Shown: positions 1 to 8,145 of the stretch, in pieces | Layout: each line of letters starts with the position of its first letter | How positions within the stretch are numbered: position 1 is the stretch's first letter | Source: CAZYMF01 sp964648215 | GTDB lineage: Bacteria; Desulfobacterota; Binatia; HRBIN30; JACQVA1 | DNA length: 24,788 bases | Direction: 5' to 3' | Assembly: GCA_964648215.1 (NCBI GenBank) | Contig: CAZYMF010000055.1 | Span: 1-24,788, forward strand | The notes under the pieces: model-generated | What the model was told of the DNA's origin: nothing | The model's input: only the letters and a program-made list of their open reading frames with translations | The model's database searches: none | Program-made: the position numbers and the translations under genes

Positions 1-393
1 GGGACACCGAAAGGCGCGGTTTCCCCCTCGGGCTCCCCCTTCGCGCCCGCTGCGCTATGCAATGGGCCGCGTCATTGTGAGCCGGCCTCGCGCAGATGTC
101 GCCTCTCAACGGCAGCGGGCGTTCCCGCCAATGGTGGGCCGGTCAACGCCAGCGGCGGCCTCTGGGCTCTGTGGATCCAGAGCCGCAAGCTCCAAGTCAC
201 AAGGTTCAAGTCGGACAACGCTCTCCTCGTTGTCCCTCGCAGCTTCTCGCTTGCAGCTATGCTTCGCTTGCCGGGCGTCCGACTCCGACGGCGTCTACGG
301 GTGCCCGTTTCTGTCCAAGCCAACTTTCGGAGCTGCGAGCGATGCCTGCCGTGTGGTAGCATCCGCGTTCGTTGGGCTTGCAAAGGGGGGGAC
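1..393. other. Left-edge region without a supported gene
   Basis: Open frames exist here on both strands, but they are rich in Arg, Ser and Pro, match no family I recognise and look like chance frames in G+C-rich DNA. The frame of the DUF2339 gene stays open back to an ATG at 259, but those 45 codons look nothing like a protein N-terminus. The stretch around 185-215 has short word-like near-repeats (caagctccaagt, aaggttcaagt) similar in style to the degenerate micro-repeats in other gaps of this window. No tRNA, riboswitch or terminator was found. It probably contains the promoter of the DUF2339 gene, but no convincing -35/-10 pair stands out. Confidence 0.6.
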
Positions 394-3327
394 TTGCTCG
401 GCCTTCTCGTACTCATCGCTCTCGTGGTGGCGGTTGTCGCGTGGCGGCGTAGCGCGCGAATCGACGCGTTGGAGCAGCGAGTCGCGGATCTGGAAGAGCG
501 GCTCTCCGAGCCGCGAGCGCCGCAGGAGCGGGTGCCGGCACCCGGGCCGAGCCCCGCGGTGCAGCCTTCCCCGCAACAAGCCGTGCCCCCGGTGCGGCCC
601 TCGTCCCCGCCGGCACGTGTGCCAACGCCGCCGGCGGAAGTGACGGCCCCGCCGCCGTACCCGGAGCCTTCGCCCGTCTCGCTCCTGCCGCCGCGCGAGC
701 CGCCATCGTCATCAATTCAGATTGACTGGGAACGTTGGATCGGCGTGCGCGGTGCCGCGGTGCTCGGCGGCGCGGTGCTCGCTCTCGCCGGCCTGTTCTT
801 CTTCCGCTACTCGATCGAGCACGGTCTCATCCCGCCGTGGCTGCGGGTGGTGTTGGGCACGCTCGTCGGGCTGGCGTGCATTGGCGTCTCCGAGCTGCGG
901 CTGCGCGAGCGCTACGCCACCACCGCGAACGCTCTGATCGGCGGCGGCATCGTCGTGCTCTACGCCGCGTTCTGGGCCGCGCGCGCGATGTACGGCCTCA
1001 TCGGCACGCCGGCGGCCTTCGTCTTGCTCATTCTGGTGACCGTCACGGGTTGCGTCCTGTCGTGGCGTCACGAGTCGTTGGTCGTCGCTCTCATCGGTCT
1101 GATCGGCGGCTTCGCCACGCCGCTGCTGGTGTCCTCGGGCGCCGACCGGCCCATCGGTCTGTTTGCGTACGTCCTGCTCCTGGACGTCGGCCTGCTGTAC
1201 CTGGCGCGGCAGCGCCGCTGGCCGTTGCTGGCCCTGCTGAGCCTCGCCGGCACGCTGCTCTACGAGGCGCTGTGGATCACGCAACGCATGGGACCGGAGC
1301 GGCTGTTTCTCGGTCTGGCCATTCTCGGCCTCTTCGCCGTCGTGTTCGTCGTCGCCGGGCAGTTGGCGCCGGAGGGCGAGAGATCGCAATGGTTCGCCAG
1401 CCAGGCGGGCGGGGTGCTGTTCCCGTTTGCCTTCGCGCTGTACTTCGCCGCCGGCGCGCGCCTGGGAGCGCACCTGTACCCCATCGCCATCCTGTTGCTG
1501 CCGCTGGCCGTGGCCTCCGGCTGGTTGGCCGAGATCCACAAGGTGCCGCGGCTGGGCCTTGCCGCCGCTTCCGCCACGGTCGGTGTCGTCGCCGTGTGGC
1601 TGGTCACGCACAGCTTGAGCACGGCGCTGGCCTGGGAGGTCGCGGTCGTCTGCGTTCTGTTCGCTGTCGGCTTTCACGTCTTCGTCGAGCGCGATCCGGA
1701 GCCGTCCGGCGCGGAAGGCCCGGCCCCGGGGGCGTTCGTGGCCGCCGTCGGCTTGATGGTGTTGCTGCTCCTGGCTTCGGTGTTCACGCCAGGCGTGCCG
1801 CTGTGGCCGTGGCTGGTCGGCTGGCTCGGGCTCACCGCCCTGGTCACCCGCCAAGGCGATTTTCCCGGCCGCAAGCGGCTCGGCGTCATCGCCGCCGGCG
1901 CCCTCGGTACGACTCTCTCTCTGTTCGGCCTGGCCACGGCCGGGGCTCCCGCGTTCCCCGGCTATCCACTCTTTCTCGGCGTGCTGATCGCCGTGGCCGC
2001 CGCCTTCCAGGCGGTGGCCGTCGCGCGCGCCGAATCGGACCGGGCCAGATGGGCGGAACATGCCGCGTCTCTGTTCGCCATCATCGTGCTGCTGCCGCTG
2101 ATGCGGACGGACTTCGTTCGGGAGGTCTCGCCGCATCTGTTCCTGCCCGCGTCGCTGACTCTTGGTTTCCTGATCGCGCTCAGTGCGGCACGCTCCGGGC
2201 TCGGCCGCTGGCTTCTGGCCGGGATAGCGGCGACGGCGTTGGTGCAGACCGAGTGGACGTTGACCTACCCGGGCCTCGCGCACGACGCGCCCGTTGCCCT
2301 GCAGGCGCTGGCAATGCAGCTGTTCGCCGTCGCGCTCTTTACCTCGTGGCCCTTCGTGGTCTCGCCCCGCTTCCAGACGGAGCCGTGGGCCTGGTATGCC
2401 TCGGCCCTGGCCGGTCCGGCCTGGTTCCTGTCGCTGCGGCGCCTGTTCGAGTGGCGCTTCGGCGACGGCGCTATCGGCCTGTTGCCGCTGCTGCTGGCGG
2501 TCGCGGCGCTGGCCGGAGCGCAGCGGACGCGGCGGCTGTGGGCGGAGCAGGAGCCGTGGCAGGAACGCGCCTTCGTCTGGTTCCTCGTGGTGGCGCTGGG
2601 CTTCATCACCGCCGCCATCCCGCTGCAGCTAGAAAAAGAGTGGATCACCATCGGCTGGGCTCTCGAAGGGCTGGCGGTGACGCTGCTGTGGCGGCGCTAC
2701 GACCACGCGGGCTTGAAGTACTTCGCGCTGGCGCTGCTGGCGGGAGCGACCGTGCGCCTGGTGGGGAACCCGGCGGTGCTCGGCTACTACCCCCGTCCGG
2801 CGTGGCGGATCGTGAACTGGCTGGCCTACACCTATCTGGCGCCGGCCGCGGCGCTGTTGTGGGCGGCCGATGTGCTGCGCGCCCGCGAGGTCGAGCGCGC
2901 CCGTGCGTGGGAGAAGTCGACCTATGCGTCGGGGTACCCGGTCGGCGCGGTCGTCAGCGGTCTCGGCGGGTTGGTGGTGATCTTCGTCTGGATCAACCTG
3001 GCCATTGCCGATTGGTTCGCCACGGGGACGACACTGCGGGTGAGCTTCGAGCGCATGCCGGCGCGCGATCTGACGACTTCGATCGCTTGGGCCGCCTACG
3101 CTCTGATCCTGCTCGCTGTCGGCGTTCGCCGCGCCAGCACGGCGCTGCGCTGGGTGAGCTTGGTGCTGATGATGCTGACGATCGGCAAGGTCTTTCTCTA
3201 CGACCTCGGCGAGCTGCGCGATCTGTATCGGGTCGCCTCGCTGCTCGGGTTGGCGTTCTCGCTGATCGTCGTCTCGCTCGCCTACCAGCGTTTCGTGCTG
3301 CGCAAGCCGCCGGCGGAGGACGCATGA
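394..3327 (+). CDS. DUF2339 family polytopic membrane protein
   Basis: A protein of 977 residues. It opens with one membrane segment (LLGLLVLIALVVAVVAW), then a short coiled coil (IDALEQRVADLEERL), a Pro-rich linker to about residue 100, and then hydrophobic segments almost without break to the C-terminus, probably more than 20 helices. The motif after the linker (IDWERWIGVRGAAVLGG) and the following GGGIVVLYAAFWA and GLIGGFATPLL segments are typical of DUF2339 (PF10101). I chose TTG at 394 because it follows a G-rich ribosome-binding stretch (385-390) and starts exactly at the first helix. The upstream ATG at 259 would add 45 implausible residues. The stop overlaps the ATG of the DUF3999 gene in an ATGA, implying translational coupling. 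DUF2339 has no established biochemical role. The helix number and periplasmic partner suggest an envelope complex, which is inference. Confidence 0.88.
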   Translation: MLGLLVLIALVVAVVAWRRSARIDALEQRVADLEERLSEPRAPQERVPAPGPSPAVQPSPQQAVPPVRPSSPPARVPTPPAEVTAPPPYPEPSPVSLLPPREPPSSSIQIDWERWIGVRGAAVLGGAVLALAGLFFFRYSIEHGLIPPWLRVVLGTLVGLACIGVSELRLRERYATTANALIGGGIVVLYAAFWAARAMYGLIGTPAAFVLLILVTVTGCVLSWRHESLVVALIGLIGGFATPLLVSSGADRPIGLFAYVLLLDVGLLYLARQRRWPLLALLSLAGTLLYEALWITQRMGPERLFLGLAILGLFAVVFVVAGQLAPEGERSQWFASQAGGVLFPFAFALYFAAGARLGAHLYPIAILLLPLAVASGWLAEIHKVPRLGLAAASATVGVVAVWLVTHSLSTALAWEVAVVCVLFAVGFHVFVERDPEPSGAEGPAPGAFVAAVGLMVLLLLASVFTPGVPLWPWLVGWLGLTALVTRQGDFPGRKRLGVIAAGALGTTLSLFGLATAGAPAFPGYPLFLGVLIAVAAAFQAVAVARAESDRARWAEHAASLFAIIVLLPLMRTDFVREVSPHLFLPASLTLGFLIALSAARSGLGRWLLAGIAATALVQTEWTLTYPGLAHDAPVALQALAMQLFAVALFTSWPFVVSPRFQTEPWAWYASALAGPAWFLSLRRLFEWRFGDGAIGLLPLLLAVAALAGAQRTRRLWAEQEPWQERAFVWFLVVALGFITAAIPLQLEKEWITIGWALEGLAVTLLWRRYDHAGLKYFALALLAGATVRLVGNPAVLGYYPRPAWRIVNWLAYTYLAPAAALLWAADVLRAREVERARAWEKSTYASGYPVGAVVSGLGGLVVIFVWINLAIADWFATGTTLRVSFERMPARDLTTSIAWAAYALILLAVGVRRASTALRWVSLVLMMLTIGKVFLYDLGELRDLYRVASLLGLAFSLIVVSLAYQRFVLRKPPAEDA

Positions 3328-5408
3328 GCCCGCAACGGATACGAACGATCACCTGGGTCGCGCTCACTCTGCTCGCGTCCGCCGTCGCCGCGGTGCCGAC
3401 GGCGCCGGAGCTGCGCCGTCTCTTTCCGCGGGAAGCGGATCTGTTTGCGCCGCGCCCCGGTCTGGCGCGGTTGGCCCTGCCCCCGGAAGTGCTGAAGGAC
3501 TGCCGGCCGGATCTCTCCGACCTGCGCGTGTTCGACCGCCAGGATCGCGAGATTCCCTTCCTTGTCGACAGCGGCATCGACGTCGACGAGGTGCGCGAGG
3601 TGAAGCAAACTGTGGCGGCGCGGATTCTGGACGTCGAGCGCGAGCAGTCTGCCGACGGGTCGGCGACGAGCGAGCGTTACGAGATCACGGCGCCGCCGGC
3701 ACCTTCGGAGGAGGGTCTCTGGGACCTCGTCGTCGATACCAGTCGGCCGGAGTTCGTGCGCACCGTGACGGTCTCGGCGATCCGCGCCGACGGCGTCAGC
3801 GTCCCGTTGATCGAGCAGGCTCCCCTGTTCCGTCTGCGTAATGCGCCGGGGCGGTTGCGTGTGACTCTCCCGTCCGTCGCCGCCGAGCGGTTGAGCGTGA
3901 CCGTCGCCGGCAGCGAGGGCTTTCTGCTCGAGCCCACGTTTCGCTTCGAGAACGTCCGCCGCCTGGAAGGCGGGGCGCGCCTGGTGGCACCGCTCGAGGA
4001 GCTGTCGCGGAGCTCGATGGGCGGGCAGACGGTGATCGAGCTGGCGCGCCCCAGCGGCCTGGTCCCCGATCTGGTGCGGGTGACGACCAGCACGCCGTCG
4101 TTCCGTCGCTCGCTCACCGTCTGGGATCTCGGGCCGGTGGCGCGGGCGGTGCAGATCGGAGCCGGCACGGTGACACGGGTCGCCGTGCGCGAAGGCGTCG
4201 AGGAGACGGAGGTGCGCGTCAACCCCGCGCGCGGCGAGCGCCTGCGCGTCGTGATCGGCGATCAGGGCAGCCCGCCGCTCGCGGACCTGAAGCTCTCCGC
4301 CGTGGTGCGTCAGCCGACGCTGATGTTCTTCCTGACGGCGGCGGATGCCGAGCGTCCGGCCGGTGTGCTGCGTTTCGGCGGCGGCCGCGTCGATCGTCCG
4401 CGCTACGACCTGGCGGCGCTGCTGCCGCCGCAGCGTCTCCTGTCGGGGCAGCCGGCCGAGATCGCCGCTCGCCTGCACGACCCGCGGGAGTTTGCCGAAG
4501 CTCGTCTGGGATCGATTCGCGCCAATGCGCTGTTCGACCGGACGCCGGCGCTCGCCTTTGCCATGCGACCCGGAGCCAAGATCGATGCCGGCGCGTTCCT
4601 GTACCGGCGCGCGCTGCGCGTGACGCCGTCGCCCGATGGGCTGGCCCGCCTGCGGCTGCGCGCCGCCGATCTCGCTCGGACCCGGGCCGACCTCGGGGAC
4701 GTTCGGGTCGTCGACGGCGAGGCGCGGCAGTGGCCGTATCTGCTGGCGCGCGACACCGGTGCCGACTGGGTCGGTCTCGCGATCGAGAGCCGGCAGCACG
4801 ACCACGGCGAGACTCGTTACACCTTCAAGCTGCCGGAAGCCCCGCTTCGTGCGGATGAGGTCGTCGTCGAGATCGAGGCTCCGTTCTTCCATCGGCCCTA
4901 TCGGCTGGTGTCGCTCGACGCGAACGGGCGGGAAAGCACGCTGGCGCGCGGACAGCTCGTGCGCTCGGCCCGCGATCCGTCGCCGGCGGTGATCACTACC
5001 ACGACGGTGCCCGTCTACGGGCTCGCTCTCGTCGTCGAAGACGGCGATGACGCGCCGCTGCCGGTGAGCTCGGCACGCGCGCGCATACCCGTCGCCGACC
5101 TGTTCGTCGCCGCACCCGCCGGGCAGTACTTCCTGCTGCTCGGCAACGCCGACGAGCAGGCACCGCACTACGAGCTCGCCGCAGTGCGCGACGTGGTCCT
5201 CGCCGTCAGCAGCTCGGCGGTTGCCCCGGGGGTCGTCGAGAAGAACCCGGCCTACAATCTGCGCGCGCGCCTGGCGACTGGCGAACGGCCGAAGCAGCTC
5301 GTGCAGCAGGCCGTGCTGTGGATCGTCCTGGCGCTGGCGGTGGGAGTGCTGACGCTGGTGACCGTACGGTTGGTGCGCAGGGGGTCGGAGGAAACGAAAG
5401 ACGGGTGA
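3324..5408 (+). CDS. DUF3999 family exported, membrane-anchored protein
   Basis: A protein of 694 residues starting at the ATG that overlaps the DUF2339 stop codon. An N-terminal signal segment (residues 1-23, TWVALTLLASAVAA) is followed by a long beta-rich soluble region. One C-terminal helix (VLWIVLALAVGVLTLVTV) and a short charged tail end the protein. The topology therefore predicts a large periplasmic body anchored at its C-terminus. Paired N-terminal elements (DLRVFDRQDREIPFLVD near 45 and DVRVVDGEARQWPYLL near 460) suggest a duplicated domain. The organisation matches DUF3999 (PF13163), which is commonly encoded next to DUF2339. No catalytic motif is visible. I infer that it is the periplasmic subunit of a complex with the DUF2339 protein. 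Function is unknown. Confidence 0.85.
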   Translation: MSPQRIRTITWVALTLLASAVAAVPTAPELRRLFPREADLFAPRPGLARLALPPEVLKDCRPDLSDLRVFDRQDREIPFLVDSGIDVDEVREVKQTVAARILDVEREQSADGSATSERYEITAPPAPSEEGLWDLVVDTSRPEFVRTVTVSAIRADGVSVPLIEQAPLFRLRNAPGRLRVTLPSVAAERLSVTVAGSEGFLLEPTFRFENVRRLEGGARLVAPLEELSRSSMGGQTVIELARPSGLVPDLVRVTTSTPSFRRSLTVWDLGPVARAVQIGAGTVTRVAVREGVEETEVRVNPARGERLRVVIGDQGSPPLADLKLSAVVRQPTLMFFLTAADAERPAGVLRFGGGRVDRPRYDLAALLPPQRLLSGQPAEIAARLHDPREFAEARLGSIRANALFDRTPALAFAMRPGAKIDAGAFLYRRALRVTPSPDGLARLRLRAADLARTRADLGDVRVVDGEARQWPYLLARDTGADWVGLAIESRQHDHGETRYTFKLPEAPLRADEVVVEIEAPFFHRPYRLVSLDANGRESTLARGQLVRSARDPSPAVITTTTVPVYGLALVVEDGDDAPLPVSSARARIPVADLFVAAPAGQYFLLLGNADEQAPHYELAAVRDVVLAVSSSAVAPGVVEKNPAYNLRARLATGERPKQLVQQAVLWIVLALAVGVLTLVTVRLVRRGSEETKDG

Positions 5409-5428
5409 TGGCTGACGGGTGTCGGGTG
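5401..5428. repeat. Short degenerate direct repeats (acgggtg)
   Basis: The heptamer acgggtg occurs at 5401-5407 and 5415-5421, followed by a one-mismatch copy (tcgggtg) at 5422-5428. The array spans the DUF3999 stop codon and the small gap before the convergent rhamnosidase gene. It is the same style of micro-repeat as those at 9859-9885 and 11966-12030. Confidence 0.5.
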
Positions 5429-5445
5429 AGGCGGATCCTCACTCG
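5423..5445. terminator. Hairpin between convergent genes
   Basis: A 9-bp stem with one G-T wobble (5423-5431 pairing with 5437-5445) and a 5-nt loop (cggat). It lies just downstream of the DUF3999 stop and covers the rhamnosidase stop codon. It could act in both directions. No T-run follows on either strand, so it is not a classical intrinsic terminator. Confidence 0.35.
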
Positions 5446-8003
5446 TCACGCGGGGCGTCTTCGGTTTTCAGGCGGAGCCGATGGTTTCCCGGCGGCAGGT
5501 GGGTCGGGCCGGGTAGGCGAAATCCTTGCGGTGCTTCGACTTCCGCCGACGTGCCGTCGGGAACGGTGAGCTCCATCTCCAGCCCGTGCGCGTCGCGCTG
5601 CCAGGCAACCGCGATGTCCCCGCGGACCGTGGGGAAGACGCCGCGCGCGCGGCTGAGATCGACGAGCTGCGGGGCGATGCGGAAACGGGCGAAACCGGGC
5701 TCGAGCGGGTAAACTCCGAGCACCTCGGTCGAGAGCTGATAGACCGGCGTGGCCGAGAAGCCGTGGCAGAGGCTGGCCGTCGGGTCGAAGCTCTCCCACA
5801 GCGTCGTCGCGCCGCGCGCCAGCATGCGCCCGTAGCGGTCGCGCATCAGCGCCAGCGCCAGATCGAAACGGCCGGCGCGGCAAAGAGCGCGGTAGACGAA
5901 GTGGCTGTAGAAGGTGTTGGCGAGGACGCAGTGGCGCTCGCCATCGAACGGCTCTCCGGAGGGGACGATGGGCGGGGCCGCGGTGAACACCAGGCGCTGC
6001 GGATCGGTGATCCAGTCGATCATCGACGCCCAACGCTCGCGCGGCGCCACGCCCCACAGAATCGCGGCGCCGTTGGCGTGCTGCGAGACGCGGCGGTCCT
6101 GGGCGCCCGTGCCCGGGTCGACGACGTCGACGTAGACGCCGCGGCTCGGATCCCAGTGGCGCGCGTTGAGGGCCGCGGCGATGCGCTCGGCCAGTGCGGC
6201 GTAGCGGCGGGCGTAGCGCGGCGACTCTAGCGCCTGCGCCAGGCGAGCGGCGGCGCGTAACGCGCCCACGAACTGCGCGTTCAACGCAGCGGCCTCACCG
6301 TGACGGCCGAGCGCGGCCCAGTCCATGAAATGCCAGTAGGGCAGGTCGGCGACGAGATCGTTGCGGCCGACCTGCCGCTCGAACCACGCGAGGGCGCGCT
6401 GGATGGCGGGGAAGATGGCTTCGATCGTGTCGAGATCGCCGCTGTACAGCCAATGCTGCTCGGCGTTGAGAATCCACTGCAGGGTCCAATCGGGAATCAG
6501 GACGGCGTCGGTGTGGTGGTCGCCGGGGGCGAACATCTGCGTCAGGCCGTCGGGGCGCTGGCTCTCGGCGGCGTGGAGCAGGAACTGGCGATTGAGCGCG
6601 TTCACGCTCGGACCGAAGCCGGCCTGGCCGACGAGGAACTCGACGGTGGCGTCGCCCAGCCACTGGCGCTGCTCGCGGCCGGGACAGTCCTCCCAGCCGT
6701 CGTGCATGCAGAGCTGCAGCGTGTAGCGGCCGATGTCCCAGAGGCGATCGAGCATGGGATCGGAACAGGTGAAGGCGCCGCCCTCTTCGGCCGGGTAGCG
6801 GGTGAAGGTCGAGCCCAGATGATGGATGCGCAGACCGGCGGGCGCGTGGCGGACGACGAGCTGCAGATAACGCACCGCCGTCCACTCGAAACGCTCGAAG
6901 CGCTGCCGGCCCGGCCGAGCGACGTAGCGCAGCAGATGGTGCCCGTGCGCTCGCTCGGCATCGATCCGTGGCGGCGCCGGCTGTGGCGCGTCCCACTCGC
7001 CGGGAATTCCTTCGGCAACCGCGATCTCGATCACCTCGCCGCCGCGGGCTTCGACCTCGATGAACGGATGGCCGGTGTGGATGCGGCCGAAGTCCAGCAG
7101 GCAACAGACGTCGTGCTCGGGCGTGGTGCGAACCACGGTGACGCCGTCGCCGGCGGAAAGCAGAGCCGCCGGCTGGTCGACGAGCCCCGCGGGCAGGTGG
7201 ACGAGCTTCTCCCCGTACAGGCGCCGCTCGAAGGGCAGCTCCGGATTGGGCACCACGGCGTGCCAGCCGAGAATGCGCTGCGGCGCGAGCGGTGATTCGC
7301 GCAGAAAGGGGATCTCGCGGGGTAGCAGCGTCGGAAACGGCTCGGTCTTCATGCCGCCGAGCAGCGAGTCGGGCGGGCCGCCGCCGGCGGTGAGAATCTG
7401 CGCGCGATCCCAGCTCGAGTCGTCGAAGTCGGGCGCGGCCCAATCCGGCGGCAGCTCGCGCGCGTCGTGATTCTCGATGAAGCCCAGGCTCCAGTTGGCT
7501 CGCGGCGTATCGCGCTGCCAGGCGGTCGACTCGAGGCAGCACCACTGCTCGTCCGAGAGCACGTCGACGACGTCGCCACCGCACTGCACTCGCCCGTCGC
7601 AGTAGAGGGCGCCGTCGCCGAAGACCGGCTGCCAGTGGCCCTTCACGGTCTGGTACCACGCCGTGTCGACGCCGTAGACCCGAACCAGCAGGGCGATGGC
7701 ATTGCGGCCGGGCCGCAGGTGGGACGCGACCTCGTAGGTGTCGGTCCGCTGATGCAGCGGGTCGCAGCGCGCCGGACCGCGACCGACGCGCGCGCCGTTG
7801 AGGAAGAGTTGATAGCGGCCGTCGACGGTGACGGTGAAGCGGGCCGCGTCGGCGGCGCGCGGCAGCTCGAAGACGCGGCGAAACAGGAACCAGCGATTGG
7901 TGCCGTCGTCGCGCCGTTGCGCGCCGCCGAAGAGGATGCGCCAGAGCGCCAGCGGGTCGATCTCCTGCTTGGCGGTCCAGATGAAGGGGGCGCGCCGGTA
8001 CAT
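5439..8003 (-). CDS. GH78-family alpha-L-rhamnosidase
   Basis: A protein of 854 residues, a usual length for glycoside hydrolase family 78. It has an N-terminal beta-domain (WFLFRRVFEL, VDGRYQLFLNG), a central (alpha/alpha)6 six-hairpin domain, and a C-terminal beta-sandwich. The signature DCPGREQRQWLGD gives Asp439, Glu444 and Asp451, spaced exactly like the Asp567/Glu572/Asp579 trio of Bacillus sp. GL1 RhaB. TTLWESF supplies Glu737, the equivalent of the general-base Glu841. It is therefore predicted to be active on terminal alpha-L-rhamnosyl groups by an inverting mechanism. No signal peptide is seen, so a cytoplasmic location is likely. The ATG at 8003 has no Shine-Dalgarno, but a TATGTT hexamer lies 6 nt before it. 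No other rhamnose genes are nearby; the upstream region is lost in the N gap. Confidence 0.88.
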   Translation of the reverse strand: MYRRAPFIWTAKQEIDPLALWRILFGGAQRRDDGTNRWFLFRRVFELPRAADAARFTVTVDGRYQLFLNGARVGRGPARCDPLHQRTDTYEVASHLRPGRNAIALLVRVYGVDTAWYQTVKGHWQPVFGDGALYCDGRVQCGGDVVDVLSDEQWCCLESTAWQRDTPRANWSLGFIENHDARELPPDWAAPDFDDSSWDRAQILTAGGGPPDSLLGGMKTEPFPTLLPREIPFLRESPLAPQRILGWHAVVPNPELPFERRLYGEKLVHLPAGLVDQPAALLSAGDGVTVVRTTPEHDVCCLLDFGRIHTGHPFIEVEARGGEVIEIAVAEGIPGEWDAPQPAPPRIDAERAHGHHLLRYVARPGRQRFERFEWTAVRYLQLVVRHAPAGLRIHHLGSTFTRYPAEEGGAFTCSDPMLDRLWDIGRYTLQLCMHDGWEDCPGREQRQWLGDATVEFLVGQAGFGPSVNALNRQFLLHAAESQRPDGLTQMFAPGDHHTDAVLIPDWTLQWILNAEQHWLYSGDLDTIEAIFPAIQRALAWFERQVGRNDLVADLPYWHFMDWAALGRHGEAAALNAQFVGALRAAARLAQALESPRYARRYAALAERIAAALNARHWDPSRGVYVDVVDPGTGAQDRRVSQHANGAAILWGVAPRERWASMIDWITDPQRLVFTAAPPIVPSGEPFDGERHCVLANTFYSHFVYRALCRAGRFDLALALMRDRYGRMLARGATTLWESFDPTASLCHGFSATPVYQLSTEVLGVYPLEPGFARFRIAPQLVDLSRARGVFPTVRGDIAVAWQRDAHGLEMELTVPDGTSAEVEAPQGFRLPGPTHLPPGNHRLRLKTEDAPRDE

Positions 8004-8009
8004 GGGGGA

Positions 8010-8015
8010 AACATA
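8010..8015 (-). promoter_or_regulatory. Possible -10 element of the rhamnosidase gene (leaderless)
   Basis: TATGTT on the minus strand ends 6 nt before the ATG at 8003. There is no purine-rich ribosome-binding site between them. Any -35 would fall at the edge of the N run, so it cannot be judged. Confidence 0.3.
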
Positions 8016-8030
8016 GAGCGTAAAGTGGAA

Positions 8031-8130
8031 NNNNNNNNNNNNNNNNNNNNNNNNNNNNNNNNNNNNNNNNNNNNNNNNNNNNNNNNNNNNNNNNNNNNNN
8101 NNNNNNNNNNNNNNNNNNNNNNNNNNNNNN
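8031..8130. other. Assembly gap (100 N)
   Basis: Exactly 100 unknown bases, the conventional placeholder for a scaffold join of unknown length. It separates the divergent rhamnosidase and CstA genes, so their regulatory region and possibly further genes are missing. Adjacency across it should not be used as gene-context evidence. Confidence 0.98.
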
Positions 8131-8135
8131 CGAAC

Positions 8136-8140
8136 GGAGG
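8136..8140 (+). promoter_or_regulatory. Ribosome binding site of cstA
   Basis: GGAGG lies 5 nt before the GTG at 8146. This spacing decides the start in favour of 8146 over the in-frame GTG at 8140. Confidence 0.6.
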
Positions 8141-8145
8141 TGGGT

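Noticed and set aside
195..225. tRNA T-arm-like ggttcaagtc
   Set aside because: The flanking five bases on each side do not pair and no acceptor or anticodon arm is nearby.
712..2283. 523-codon minus-strand frame opposite the DUF2339 gene
   Set aside because: It is extremely rich in Gln, Arg, Glu and Gly with no domain, typical of antisense shadow of a membrane protein gene.
735..3323. Long open frame on the plus strand running alongside the DUF2339 gene
   Set aside because: It is an Arg/Ala-rich shadow frame caused by high G+C; the real protein in this frame starts at 3324.
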